Shown here one piece after another: positions 15,468 through 24,132 of a DNA stretch of 64,000 bases. The translations under genes were made by a program, and so were the position numbers. The stretch comes from Lewinellaceae bacterium (GTDB lineage Bacteria > Bacteroidota > Bacteroidia > Chitinophagales > Saprospiraceae): assembly GCA_020636095.1 (NCBI GenBank), contig JACJYN010000002.1, positions 1,178,001-1,242,000 of the forward strand, read 5' to 3'. How positions within the stretch are numbered: the first letter of the stretch is position 1; each line of letters starts with the position of its first letter. The notes under the pieces were generated by a model, which worked only from the letters and a program-made list of their open reading frames with translations, was not told the DNA's origin and made no database searches.

Positions 15468-16919
15468 ATGAACGATAAAATCCAACAACTGGAACAACTA
15501 GCCCGGCAACTCGAGCCACCACAGCAGCAACGCGACAGCTGGAACGCGGAAGTCCAAGCTTACGCCGATGATTTCATCAACCACATCGAAGCGCTGAAAG
15601 CCTACGACGAGCCGCCAACCGATGGCCAGCTGAGCCTGGCCATTGAAGAAGAAGGCAAACCCATGGAGCAACTGCTGGCTGAAATCCGCTCTAAAGTAGA
15701 CCGCGCCGGGATCAACCCTGCCTCGGGCGGCCACCTCGGCTATGTGCCCGGCGGGGGCGTCTTCCCGGCAGCACTGGGCGACTACCTGGCGGCTGTTACC
15801 AACCGCTACGCCGGCTTGTTCTTCGCCAACCCGGGAGCCGTGCGGATAGAAAATGAGCTGATCCGATGGATGTGCGAGCTGATGGGTTATCCCAAAGGTT
15901 CGCTGGGCAACCTGGCCTCCGGCGGCTCCATCGCCAACCTGATCGCCATCACCACGGCCAGAGACTTCAGGGGGATCAAGGCGGCTAAAGTAGCTAAGGC
16001 GGTGGTATACCTCACCGGGCAGGCCCACCACTGCGTGCAGAAAGCCCTGCGCATTGCCGGCCTGGGAGAGGCTATCATCCGGTACATCCCTACCGATGAA
16101 TATTTCCGAATGGATACCAAACGCCTCCATCAACAACTGGAAATGGACCGATTCCAGGGGCTGGAGCCGTTTATGGTAGTAGGCTCAGCCGGAACGACCG
16201 ACACCGGCGCCATAGACCCGCTGGATGAGATTGCCAACCTGTCGGAGCAATTTGGCCTGTGGTTCCACGTCGATGCCGCCTACGGCGGCTTCTTCCTTTT
16301 AGTAGACGAGTTAAAGGATAAATTCCGCGGTATCGGACGTTCCGATTCGGTGGCCATCGACCCGCACAAGGGCCTTTTTCTGCCCTATGGGCTGGGGGCG
16401 GTGCTGATCAAAAATGTCCAGGCACAATACGACTCCCACTATTACAAAGCCAATTATATGCAGGATGCGCAGCAAGACTGGGAAGAGGCCTCTCCCGCCG
16501 ACCTGTCGCCGGAACTGACCAAACACTTCCGCGGGCTGCGCATGTGGGCGCCGCTTCAACTCTTTGGCCTGAAGCCCTTCCGGGCGGCACTGGAGGAAAA
16601 GGTGATGCTGTGCCGGTATTTTTACCAAAAGGCCCAGGAATCCGGCTTTGAAGTAGGCCCGGACCCCGACTTGTCCATCATGATATTCCGATACCGAACC
16701 GAAGCACAAAACAGCACCCGCTTCAACGAGCGCCTGGTGGAATACGTTCGCCGGGATGGCCGCGTATTCCTTTCGTCCACCACCATCGACGGCAAATACT
16801 GGATCCGCCTGGCGGTGTTGAGCTTTCGGACACACATCAGGGAAATAGAACTGTGCCTGGAGATATTGAAAACGGCCGTGCAGCAAGTCGAACAGGAACA
16901 GGCTGTAACGAGGAAGTAG
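15468..16919 (+). CDS. PLP-dependent group II decarboxylase (aromatic-amino-acid-decarboxylase-like)
   Basis: A 483-residue PLP enzyme of the group II decarboxylase family, which includes aromatic L-amino acid, histidine and glutamate decarboxylases. Visible signatures: GYVPGGGVFPAALGDYLAAVTN (substrate/cofactor loop), GSLGNLASGGSIANL (phosphate binding), GQAHHCVQKALRIAG (His stacking on PLP), WFHVDAAYGGFF (Asp binding the pyridine N) and DPHKGLFLPYGLGA with the Schiff-base Lys. The start at 15468 (MNDKIQQLEQLA) was taken because the longer frame is a non-conserved stretch. The product amine cannot be predicted; phenylalanine/tyrosine/tryptophan-type substrates are possible. It converges on an outer-membrane protein gene. 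Confidence 0.9.
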   Translation: MNDKIQQLEQLARQLEPPQQQRDSWNAEVQAYADDFINHIEALKAYDEPPTDGQLSLAIEEEGKPMEQLLAEIRSKVDRAGINPASGGHLGYVPGGGVFPAALGDYLAAVTNRYAGLFFANPGAVRIENELIRWMCELMGYPKGSLGNLASGGSIANLIAITTARDFRGIKAAKVAKAVVYLTGQAHHCVQKALRIAGLGEAIIRYIPTDEYFRMDTKRLHQQLEMDRFQGLEPFMVVGSAGTTDTGAIDPLDEIANLSEQFGLWFHVDAAYGGFFLLVDELKDKFRGIGRSDSVAIDPHKGLFLPYGLGAVLIKNVQAQYDSHYYKANYMQDAQQDWEEASPADLSPELTKHFRGLRMWAPLQLFGLKPFRAALEEKVMLCRYFYQKAQESGFEVGPDPDLSIMIFRYRTEAQNSTRFNERLVEYVRRDGRVFLSSTTIDGKYWIRLAVLSFRTHIREIELCLEILKTAVQQVEQEQAVTRK

Positions 16920-16934
16920 TTATTGGTAATCAAG

Positions 16935-16975
16935 TGCCGGTTGTTTGTTCCCAAACGATCAACAAACAACTGGCA
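16935..16975. repeat. GTTGTTTGTT hairpin between convergent genes
   Basis: TGCCGGTTGTTTGTT (16935-16949) and AACAAACAACTGGCA (16961-16975) pair at 14 of 15 positions around an 11-nt loop. It sits between the converging decarboxylase and outer-membrane-protein genes and could act as a bidirectional terminator. It resembles the repeat at 6484-6546. Confidence 0.55.
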
Positions 16976-16994
16976 AATGACGGCTAAGAGCCCC

Positions 16995-17765
16995 TTACGT
17001 CCGGTCGTCGTCCTCATAACGCCCCCGGTCTCCGCGCTCAAACTTATTGCGCAGGTTCACCGATAGCGAAATGTAGAAGATATTGGAGTTCAGGCCCCGA
17101 TAGGGCTGCACCAGATCTCCGCCGATCCTTTCGGAATAATCCGGGTCCAGGAAATCCAGCAGGTAGTATTTGAACTTCAGGTTGATACCTCCCGGAAACT
17201 GAATCCCTCCAAAAATGGAAGGGTTCAGAAGGTTGGTCCGGTCACTGAACCACTCATTGAATTTGTCTTCCTTTTTGTCATTGACGAACAGCTTTTCTTT
17301 GTAGTGGAACATCAGTTCCGCCTCGGCGCCGGCAAAGACAAAGGCCCGGCGGTTGAAGTTGCCCAATTTCAAGGCAAGGGGTACGCCAAAGGAATAAGAA
17401 CGGCGTTTGATCTTCACGTCATCATTTTCGTCAAACAGGCCGACGTGCTCCTGGGTAAGAATACCGTCATCTTTGGTGATCATGCCAATGTTGCGAAGCG
17501 CGAAGCCGGCCATCAATCCAAAGTTATTGGTGAATTCGAAGTGCCAGAATTCCCCAATATGGAAAAAGCCCGTGAAGCGGGGGTTGGCGCTGATGCTGCC
17601 GCCGCTGTTTTCTACATCGGCAAAAGAGAAGATCATTTCGCCACCGGAGGTAGAATAAATTTTCACTTCCGGCCGCGGGGCAGGCAAAAGTTCGGGCTCG
17701 GGCTCATCCTGTGCGTACAGAAAAAAGCCCAAAGCGAGGAATAACAGGGTTAGTTGGTATTTCAT
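16995..17765 (-). CDS. Outer-membrane beta-barrel protein, function unknown
   Basis: A 256-residue protein with a signal peptide (MKYQLTLLFLALGFFLYAQ) followed by a Pro/Glu-rich spacer and alternating hydrophobic segments typical of a small beta-barrel (GFFHIGEFWHFEFTNNFGLMAGFALRN... as separated strands; later PLALKLGNFNRRAFVFAGAEAELMFHYKEK). It resembles porin-family barrels of Bacteroidota, but the C-terminus continues past the last strand into a charged tail (RGDRGRYEDDDRT). It follows feoB on the same strand, 121 nt downstream of it. Function and ligand are unknown. Confidence 0.75.
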   Translation of the reverse strand: MKYQLTLLFLALGFFLYAQDEPEPELLPAPRPEVKIYSTSGGEMIFSFADVENSGGSISANPRFTGFFHIGEFWHFEFTNNFGLMAGFALRNIGMITKDDGILTQEHVGLFDENDDVKIKRRSYSFGVPLALKLGNFNRRAFVFAGAEAELMFHYKEKLFVNDKKEDKFNEWFSDRTNLLNPSIFGGIQFPGGINLKFKYYLLDFLDPDYSERIGGDLVQPYRGLNSNIFYISLSVNLRNKFERGDRGRYEDDDRT

Positions 17766-17886
17766 GATATTGTGTAGATTGATTTCAACTGGAATACAGG
17801 CAAATTACACATTGCTGCCCTGGGGTGCAAGTGCCGGCGGGCAGGTTTTGTTTTAAAGTTTTGTAAAAAAAAAGGTAAGATTAAGA

Positions 17887-20028
17887 TTATGATAACAATT
17901 GGTACACCAGGAGGCTGCTGAGGTAAGCCAGCCCACTCATGTAGAGGAATTGCACCAGGGGCCATTTCCAGCTTTTGGTCTCCCGTTTGACCACCGCCAG
18001 GGTACTCATACACTGCATGGCAAAGACGTAAAACAGGAGTAAGGATAAAGAGGTGGCCAGCCCGTAGATGGGCTTCCCGGTGACGGGGTCCCGCTCCTGC
18101 GCCATTTTATCCCGGACGGTGTATTCATCATCCACGCTGCCTATACTATAAATGGTAGCCATGGTCCCTACGAAAACTTCCCGTGCCGCAAAAGAGGTAA
18201 TGAGGGCGATGCCGATCTTCCAGTCGAAGCCCAGCGGCCGGATCGCCGGTTCGATCACCTTGCCCAGGTGGCCGGCGTAGGAAGCTTCGATCTGCCGGGC
18301 GGCTACCATGTTGGCGGTTTCCGTTTCGTCGAGCTCGCGCTCCTGCGCAAGGGCCAGCGCCTCCTGCTTCGCCTCTTGCATTGCCATCGGCGGCCCGTAG
18401 CTGGCCAGTACCCAAAGTACTACGGAAATGGCCATGATGATACGTCCCGCCTCCCAAACGAAGGTTCTTACTTTTTCCCAAACCGTGAGTAATACATTGC
18501 GCATGACCGGAGGGCGATACTCCGGAAGCTCCAGCATTAAAAAGCTGCGCTCCTGGGTCCTCAGGATCAACTTGAATACCAGCGCCGACAAGAGGGCAGC
18601 TATAATACCCAGCAAATACAGGCCCATAAACGCCAGCCCTTGCAGATTAAATAATCCCGCGACCACCCTGGATGGCACCACAAAGCCGATGAGGACCGTG
18701 TAAACCGGTATGCGCGCCGAGCAACTGATCAGCGGAGTCACCAAAATAGTGATCAGGCGTTCCTTCCAGTTGCTAATGGTTCGCGTACTCATAATAGCGG
18801 GAATGGCGCAGGCGCTACTTGAGATCAGCGCTACAATGCTGCGGCCATTGAGTCCAAAGGCCTGCATCAGCCGGTCAAAGAGATACGCAGCCCGGGCCAT
18901 GTAGCCCACCTCTTCCAGCAAGGATATCAGAAAAAAGAGTATGGCGATCTGAGGAATAAAAACCAGGATGCCTCCCAACCCGGCCAGCATTCCATCCGTC
19001 AACAAATCGGTGAACCAGCCAGCCGGCAAAGTACTGCGCACCCACTCTCCGGAAACGGCAAAAAATTGCTCGATCAGGTCCATGGGATAGGCTGCCCAGG
19101 TGAAAATGGCCTGAAAAACCAACAGCATCACGACAAAGAAGAGAATGGGGCCGGCCACCTGATGGGTCAAAAGGACATCGAGCTTTTCCGTTATCGAACG
19201 GGTAGCAGAACGCACATTGCGCAAAGACATCCGCACCATAGGAGTAAACTTATCATAGCGCTGCATGGTTTCGTTGACCTGCGACCGAAGTGGTTGGAAC
19301 CCATGGGTAGCAATAAGGTCGGATATCAACTTGCGTTGAGCCTCCGAGAGGAACGGCAGCCATACATAGTGGTGCGCAACCAGCAAAGCCTGATATAAAT
19401 TGGCGCCCGGTACAATATCTTTTATTGCTTCCGCCAACCGTTTTTCCTGTGCAGAAAATTCGTAGAAAAGGGAAGGGGCACGATGCTCCCTGCCTTCACA
19501 GAGCTGCTGTAATTCGTACTTCAGGGCCTCGATGCCAAACCCCGTCCGGCCGCTGAGCTTTACGACCGGGATTTCCAACCGCCGGGAAAGAGTATATGCA
19601 TCGACCTCCATGCCTTCCTTTTCGGCCACATCAGACATGTTGAGGGCCAGGATCAACGGCAGGCCCAAATCCCGCAGTTGGGTCAGCAAAAGAAGGTGTT
19701 TTTCCAACTTGGTAACATCGGCTATGTAGACAGCCGCATCAGGGTAATTTTCGTCGGATGGATTCGCCAAAGACTGCACCACGATGCGCTCGTCTATGGA
19801 GGTAGGATAAAAACTATAGGTGCCGGGAAAGTCAATGAGCTGAACGGCATGCCGGCCCGGCAGGCGGATCATGCCCAGCTTTTTGTCAACCGTAACCCCG
19901 GGAAAATTGCCTACCTTCTGGCGCAGGCCCGTCAGTTGATTGAACACCGAGGACTTGCCACAATTGGGGTTTCCCAGAAGGGCTACAGTGAAAGGTTGTG
20001 TAATTGGCTGCGTTTCATGCTCCATCAC
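17887..20028 (-). CDS. feoB: Ferrous iron transporter FeoB
   Basis: A 713-residue inner-membrane Fe2+ transporter. The N-terminal G domain has G1 GNPNCGKSS (19-27), G3 DFPGTYSFYP and G4 NMSD (ALNMSDVAEKEG), followed by the GDI helices (to about residue 270). The membrane part has the two Gate repeats (GGILVFIPQIAILFFLISLLEE and PLISCSARIPVYTVLIGFV are the FeoB signatures) and a C-terminal helix pair. The start ATG overlaps the feoA stop in an ATGA, so the two are translationally coupled. The feo pair supplies iron under reducing or low-oxygen conditions; the Fe-S genes at the left of the window are potential consumers. Confidence 0.95.
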   Translation of the reverse strand: MMEHETQPITQPFTVALLGNPNCGKSSVFNQLTGLRQKVGNFPGVTVDKKLGMIRLPGRHAVQLIDFPGTYSFYPTSIDERIVVQSLANPSDENYPDAAVYIADVTKLEKHLLLLTQLRDLGLPLILALNMSDVAEKEGMEVDAYTLSRRLEIPVVKLSGRTGFGIEALKYELQQLCEGREHRAPSLFYEFSAQEKRLAEAIKDIVPGANLYQALLVAHHYVWLPFLSEAQRKLISDLIATHGFQPLRSQVNETMQRYDKFTPMVRMSLRNVRSATRSITEKLDVLLTHQVAGPILFFVVMLLVFQAIFTWAAYPMDLIEQFFAVSGEWVRSTLPAGWFTDLLTDGMLAGLGGILVFIPQIAILFFLISLLEEVGYMARAAYLFDRLMQAFGLNGRSIVALISSSACAIPAIMSTRTISNWKERLITILVTPLISCSARIPVYTVLIGFVVPSRVVAGLFNLQGLAFMGLYLLGIIAALLSALVFKLILRTQERSFLMLELPEYRPPVMRNVLLTVWEKVRTFVWEAGRIIMAISVVLWVLASYGPPMAMQEAKQEALALAQERELDETETANMVAARQIEASYAGHLGKVIEPAIRPLGFDWKIGIALITSFAAREVFVGTMATIYSIGSVDDEYTVRDKMAQERDPVTGKPIYGLATSLSLLLFYVFAMQCMSTLAVVKRETKSWKWPLVQFLYMSGLAYLSSLLVYQLLS

Positions 20029-20264
20029 CTGAGTACCACACTTGACGCTTCGTCCATGCGCAGGGCAATATAAAGATTATCAACTTTGACGTACCAGCCC
20101 CCGCCAAAAGGGGCGCGGCGGACAAGTTCAACACGGCTGCCGGGAAGGATTCCCATAGACATCAATTTACCCCCAATACTGTCATTGGTATAGTGAGAAA
20201 CGATTTCTGCTATCCCTGGCTTTGCTGTTGAAAGCTGCTTCTTTGATGTTACCGTAGCTACCAC
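20025..20264 (-). CDS. feoA: Ferrous iron transport protein FeoA
   Basis: A 79-residue cytoplasmic SH3-like protein that works with FeoB. The core reads SIGGKLMSMGILPGSRVELVRR, then GGGWYVKVDNLYIALRMDEA, which matches the FeoA pattern of a Leu-Gly-(Ile/Leu)-Pro turn and a final beta-strand with Ala-x-Arg. It starts at 20264 and overlaps feoB by 4 nt. An AT-rich dyad immediately upstream may be its operator. Confidence 0.93.
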   Translation of the reverse strand: MVATVTSKKQLSTAKPGIAEIVSHYTNDSIGGKLMSMGILPGSRVELVRRAPFGGGWYVKVDNLYIALRMDEASSVVLR

Positions 20265-20270
20265 GCTTAT

Positions 20271-20298
20271 TTTGATTTAATCTAAATATTAGTTCAAA
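20271..20298. promoter_or_regulatory. AT-rich dyad upstream of feoAB, possible metal-regulator operator
   Basis: TTTGATTTAATCTA and its imperfect inverse TATTAGTTCAAA form a 28-bp dyad, with TTTGA...TCAAA outermost and TAAT...ATTA inside. It lies 6 nt before the feoA start on the leftward strand. Iron-responsive DtxR- or Fur-type regulators bind AT-rich dyads of this size at feo genes, so such a role is possible; the position close to the start means it would overlap the ribosome-loading region. Confidence 0.4.
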
Positions 20299-20371
20299 TT
20301 TAACACCAAAATAGCCCCCTTGTATAGAAAAACAGGTGATAAAAATCATCTAAACCAAAAAATTACCTAAG

Positions 20372-20388
20372 GGTAGCCATTCCCTACC
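20372..20388 (-). terminator. Candidate terminator after the fused E1 gene
   Basis: GGTAG and CTACC form a short stem read on the minus strand, followed there by CTTAGGTAATTTTTTGG. A second TAGGTA/GGTAG copy nearby allows alternative pairing. It lies about 90 nt beyond the stop at 20475 and before feoA. Confidence 0.35.
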
Positions 20389-20474
20389 TAACATTGGGTA
20401 GTGGTTGGCTTTACCTATTACACAGAACCCATCTATGCCTTCAGGTAAACGTTGAACAGGCCTGCCCGGTAGCA

Positions 20475-22550
20475 TTAATACGCCAGCAAAGCGCCGATTG
20501 CCCGCCCGACTTTCTCCATGGAAGGGATCATCGTTTGCTCCAGCACTTCATTCAGCGGTATGGCCGGCATATTTTCCGAGCCAATGGTGCGAACCGGGGC
20601 GTCCAGATATTCGAAGCAATTTTCCTGGATGCGGGCGGCCACGCTTTGAGCAAAGGTGTTGTTAACCGGTTCTTCGGTGACGACCAGCGCCCGGCTGTGG
20701 CGCCGCACGGCCTCGTAGATAGCGGCTTCATCCAGCGGGTAAAGTGTCCGAAGGTCCAGTATGGTTATGCTGCCCGGGTATCCTTTGGCGGCGTTGAGCG
20801 CCCAGTGTACGCCCATGCCGTAAGTGATGATGGCTAGCGACTTCCCTTCGGTAACCGCCTCAGGGCTGGCTTCCAGTGCTACTCTGGCCTTGCCGAAAGG
20901 AATGATGTACTCTTCATCGGGCAAAATAGTCCGGGCTGCCTCTGTACCTTTCACTTTCGACCAGTACAGCCCTTTGTGTTCCAGGATAACGACTGGGTTA
21001 GGGTCGTAATAGGCGGCTTTCAACAACCCCTTGAGATCAGCGCCGGTACTCGGATAGGCGATCTTTATACCGCGTATATTGGCAACAACCGATTCTACAC
21101 TGGAAGAGTGATAGGGCCCGCCACTGCCGTAGGCGCCAATGGGCACGCGAATCACGCAACTCACCGGCCACTTCCCGTTGGAGAGGTAACAGGAACGGCT
21201 CACCTCGGTAAACAATTGATTGAGGCCAGGCCAGATATAGTCTGCAAATTGAACCTCTACAATGGGCTTGAGGCCTACGGCAGACATGCCAACGGTGCTG
21301 CCAATGATAAAGGCCTCCTGAATCGGCGTGTTAAAAACGCGGTCATCGCCGAATTTTTTAGCAAGGGTCGCCGCTTCGCGGAATACACCGCCGAGGCGGC
21401 CGCCGACATCCTGGCCGTAGAGCAGGCACTCCTTGTGTTTGCGCATCAGCTCTTCGACCGCGAAGAGGGCGCTGTCGACCATTACGTGCGGTTCGCCTCC
21501 TTCGGGCTCCCGCACGCCTCTCTCTTCGTTAATGGGCGTAGGGGCGAAATCGTGGGTAAAAAGGTCTTCAGGCCGGGGGTCTTCGGCACGGCGGGCCTCA
21601 TCAAAGTCTTTCAGAACCTTCTGGCGCGCCTCTGCTTCAATCTGTTGCAGGCCTCCTTCGTCCACCAGTTCATCGTCCAGCAACTGGCCTCTGAGCAGGG
21701 AATAGGGGTCGCGAATGAAGTGCTCTTCGAGGTCATCGCGGTACCATTCCTTGCGCACCCCGGAAGTATGGTGGTTGAGCAGGGGTACTTTGGCATGGAC
21801 CAGGAAGGGGCGGCGTTCCTTTCTCACCTTGGCGATAACCTCCTGCATGGTGAGGTAGGATTCGTAAAAGTCGCTCCCATCGATACTGCGCACTTCCAGT
21901 CCGTGGAAGCCCCTGGCATATTCATCGGCATCCTGAGCGCGGGTTTCCTCTGCATTGGCGGAAATGTCCCATCCGTTATCCTGAACGACGTAAATAACCG
22001 GCAGTTGCTTCAGGGCCGCCATCTGGAAAGCTTCAGCCACCTCCCCTTCGGTGATGGCGGCATCGCCCAAAGAGCATACCACCACCGGCTTTTTATCCCC
22101 GCCCGTTGAGGCCAGGCCCATTTTCTCCTTGTACTGTATCCCCATGGCTACTCCCGTTGTGGGGATGGCCTGCATCCCGGTAGCGGAAGATTGATGGGGA
22201 ATCTTTGGCTTGTCCGGATCCCGTAGGCTGGGGTGGGCGTAGTAGGTGCGCCCTCCTGAGAACGGGTCATCCCGCTTTGCCATCAACTGCAACATGAGTT
22301 CATAGGGGCGCATTCCGATCGCCAGCAGCATGGCGTCATCGCGGTAATAAGGCGCGAGAAAATCCTGGGGAAGCAACTGCAGCCCCACCGCCAGTTGTAT
22401 GGCTTCATGGCCCCGGGAAGTGGCGTGCACGTACTTGGAAACGAACTTGAAATTTTCTTCATATATCTCCGCCATGGCCTTGGCAGTAGCCATCAGGCGG
22501 AAGCCCTTCAATAGCACTTCTTTAGAAATTCTGGTTTTGGCTTTTATCAT
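20475..22550 (-). CDS. 2-oxoacid dehydrogenase E1, fused alpha and beta subunits
   Basis: A 691-residue thiamine-diphosphate enzyme in which the E1 alpha (about 1-330) and E1 beta (about 355-691) parts are joined in one chain. In the alpha half, the ThDP/Mg site is seen as SLGDAAITEGEVAEAFQMAA...VQDNGWDIS (GDxx...N pattern with GDA in place of GDG). In the beta half, GVFREAATLAKKFGDDRVFNTPIQEAFIIG is shown in parts: FREAATL, then NTPIQEA, with the conserved IQE. The fused form is common in Bacteroidota and is usually annotated as branched-chain 2-oxoacid (2-oxoisovalerate) dehydrogenase. No E2/E3 gene is adjacent, so substrate choice among branched-chain acids, pyruvate or acetoin is not settled. 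Confidence 0.9.
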   Translation of the reverse strand: MIKAKTRISKEVLLKGFRLMATAKAMAEIYEENFKFVSKYVHATSRGHEAIQLAVGLQLLPQDFLAPYYRDDAMLLAIGMRPYELMLQLMAKRDDPFSGGRTYYAHPSLRDPDKPKIPHQSSATGMQAIPTTGVAMGIQYKEKMGLASTGGDKKPVVVCSLGDAAITEGEVAEAFQMAALKQLPVIYVVQDNGWDISANAEETRAQDADEYARGFHGLEVRSIDGSDFYESYLTMQEVIAKVRKERRPFLVHAKVPLLNHHTSGVRKEWYRDDLEEHFIRDPYSLLRGQLLDDELVDEGGLQQIEAEARQKVLKDFDEARRAEDPRPEDLFTHDFAPTPINEERGVREPEGGEPHVMVDSALFAVEELMRKHKECLLYGQDVGGRLGGVFREAATLAKKFGDDRVFNTPIQEAFIIGSTVGMSAVGLKPIVEVQFADYIWPGLNQLFTEVSRSCYLSNGKWPVSCVIRVPIGAYGSGGPYHSSSVESVVANIRGIKIAYPSTGADLKGLLKAAYYDPNPVVILEHKGLYWSKVKGTEAARTILPDEEYIIPFGKARVALEASPEAVTEGKSLAIITYGMGVHWALNAAKGYPGSITILDLRTLYPLDEAAIYEAVRRHSRALVVTEEPVNNTFAQSVAARIQENCFEYLDAPVRTIGSENMPAIPLNEVLEQTMIPSMEKVGRAIGALLAY

Positions 22551-22654
22551 GGTTAGGTTAAATTTTTTTTCCTGCTTTTGGGTTTTAATATCCCATTAAT
22601 CCTGTAATGAAAACAACGGAAAAAGGGCCCCGGTTTGTGCAACGAGCCATTCTA

Positions 22655-22912
22655 TTAATCTTCTGAAGGAAATGCGGGCAGGCGATGCAGGTTTTTCACA
22701 TAGCGCTCGTTGTTATACGGCTCATTATTTCTCATAACGTTGAAAATCTCATTGGCCACGCACTGGGCGATCAGTAGCCGGGCATCCTCATCGGAATATC
22801 CCTCCTTTTTCAGGCGGCCGAGTGTTTGCTTCACCTCCGGAGGGTCGTCGTTCTTCAATTGATTGTTCAGGATTTCCAAAAATTGTTGCTTGAGGGCGTC
22901 GTTTGGTTTCAT
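22655..22912 (-). CDS. Small conserved-looking protein, function unknown
   Basis: An 85-residue, charged, apparently all-helical soluble protein with no signal or membrane segment. Its central pattern PPEVKQTLGRLKKEGYSDEDA, then LIAQCVANEIF and NNERYVKNLHRLP looks like a conserved small family in many bacteria, but I cannot name it with certainty. Its ATG overlaps the TGA of the enoyl-CoA hydratase by one base (TGATG), so it is translationally coupled to that gene and is likely a real gene. A role tied to acyl-CoA metabolism is not implied by its sequence. Confidence 0.75.
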   Translation of the reverse strand: MKPNDALKQQFLEILNNQLKNDDPPEVKQTLGRLKKEGYSDEDARLLIAQCVANEIFNVMRNNEPYNNERYVKNLHRLPAFPSED

Positions 22913-23685
22913 CAGGCTTTATTTTTAAAGCTTTCAATAGCCTTCACTGTGAAATCAGAGAGCACCAGGCGGCCACTCATCGCGGCCCTTTCTTCCAGTA
23001 AGCTTCGCCAGTTTTCCGTACCTTCCCAACATACCTGCTTCAACAGGCGCATGGCTTCCGGATTGGAAGCCGCCAGTTTTTCAGCCAGGTGAGCGATGTA
23101 GGCGTCCATTTGTTCCACGGTGTCAAACACTTCGTTGAACAGGCCTTTTTCCTTGGCCCACTGTGCGGTTTGCCACTCTGTTGCGTTGATGGCCAGGTGG
23201 GCCATGGCGGAGGCGCCCATTTTACGCGCTACGGCCGGCCCCACTACAAAGGGCCCAATGCCGATGGCCAGCTCGCTGAGTTTGACCGATGCCCATTTGG
23301 TGGCGATACAGTAGTCGGTAGCTGAACAAAGGCCTACCCCGCCGCCGACCGCTTTGCCCGGTATACGGCCAATGATAAATTTCGGGCATTCGCGCATGGC
23401 GTTGATGACGTTGGCAAAGCCCATGAAAAAACGCTTGCCGGTTTCAACGTCCCGGATAGAGATCAATTCATCAAAGCTCGCGCCGGCGCAAAAGGTGCGG
23501 TTGCCTGCACTCTGTAAGATAATGACTTTGACCGAAGTGTCCTGCCCGGCATTCGTTATGGCGCCTGCCAACTGGCCCAACAGACGGCCTGGAAGAGAAT
23601 TGTGAGCCGGGTGCTCAAAAGTGATGGTGGCAATACCGCCCTTTATGACGGTACCCACAGAACCTAATTTGGTTTTATCCTGCAT
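22912..23685 (-). CDS. Enoyl-CoA hydratase/isomerase family protein
   Basis: A 257-residue crotonase-fold enzyme acting on acyl-CoA thioesters. Oxyanion-hole segments are NRTFCAGASFDEL and IPGKAVGGGVGLCSATDYCIAT (shown up to the family's GGG-GLxxxxD pattern). The usual catalytic Glu positions are replaced by other residues in part: the stretch ELAIGIGPFVVGPAV holds only one Glu, so it may be an isomerase or hydrolase rather than a classical hydratase. It is the first gene of a two-gene unit with the 85-residue protein. The reaction is not determined. Confidence 0.87.
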   Translation of the reverse strand: MQDKTKLGSVGTVIKGGIATITFEHPAHNSLPGRLLGQLAGAITNAGQDTSVKVIILQSAGNRTFCAGASFDELISIRDVETGKRFFMGFANVINAMRECPKFIIGRIPGKAVGGGVGLCSATDYCIATKWASVKLSELAIGIGPFVVGPAVARKMGASAMAHLAINATEWQTAQWAKEKGLFNEVFDTVEQMDAYIAHLAEKLAASNPEAMRLLKQVCWEGTENWRSLLEERAAMSGRLVLSDFTVKAIESFKNKA

Positions 23686-23763
23686 GGGCCTTGGATTACG
23701 AATGAATGTTCGTTAGCAAAGATAAGGGATTATGGCTAAAAAGCAATATCCGCTGTTACTCCT

Positions 23764-24114
23764 TTAGCTTTTCTCCTTACCCTTCATCAGCCCGCCGGCA
23801 AAGAAGTTGAAAATAGCCAGTATGATGGTGAAGACAATCGCCCAAAACAAGCCATCGACTGAAAAGCCGGGGAGCAACCAGTCGACCAGCAGCACCATCG
23901 CGCCGTTGATCACCAGCAGAAAAAGCCCGAGCGTGATGATGGTAATGGGCAAGGTAAGGATCGTCAGGATCGGCCTGATAAAGAAGTTGACAAAGCCCAG
24001 CAGCATGGCTACCAAAATAGCTTCCATATAACCGGCTACCGATACTCCGGGCAGGATTTCTGCCGCCAGGTAAACCAGCAGGCCGTTGATGAGCAGGGAG
24101 ATGATGAATCGCAT
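23764..24114 (-). CDS. Phage-holin-family (YvlD-like) four-helix membrane protein
   Basis: A 116-residue integral membrane protein with four predicted helices (about 4-22, 28-50, 55-75, 86-108), matching the mycobacterial-type 4-TMS holin superfamily, which includes Bacillus YvlD. Family markers: the opening MRFIISLLINGLLVYLAA, the LLGFVNFFIRPIL segment and LPITIITLGLFLLVINGAM. Despite the name there is no phage context, and members are common chromosomal membrane proteins of unknown role. It follows the SDR/DUF2867 gene by 18 nt on the same strand. Confidence 0.88.
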   Translation of the reverse strand: MRFIISLLINGLLVYLAAEILPGVSVAGYMEAILVAMLLGFVNFFIRPILTILTLPITIITLGLFLLVINGAMVLLVDWLLPGFSVDGLFWAIVFTIILAIFNFFAGGLMKGKEKS

Positions 24115-24132
24115 AATTTATTTTTTGTCGGT

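Noticed and set aside
23764..24114. Holin-like gene as sign of a prophage
   Set aside because: Only the family name is phage-related; neighbours are metabolic genes and no phage genes are present.
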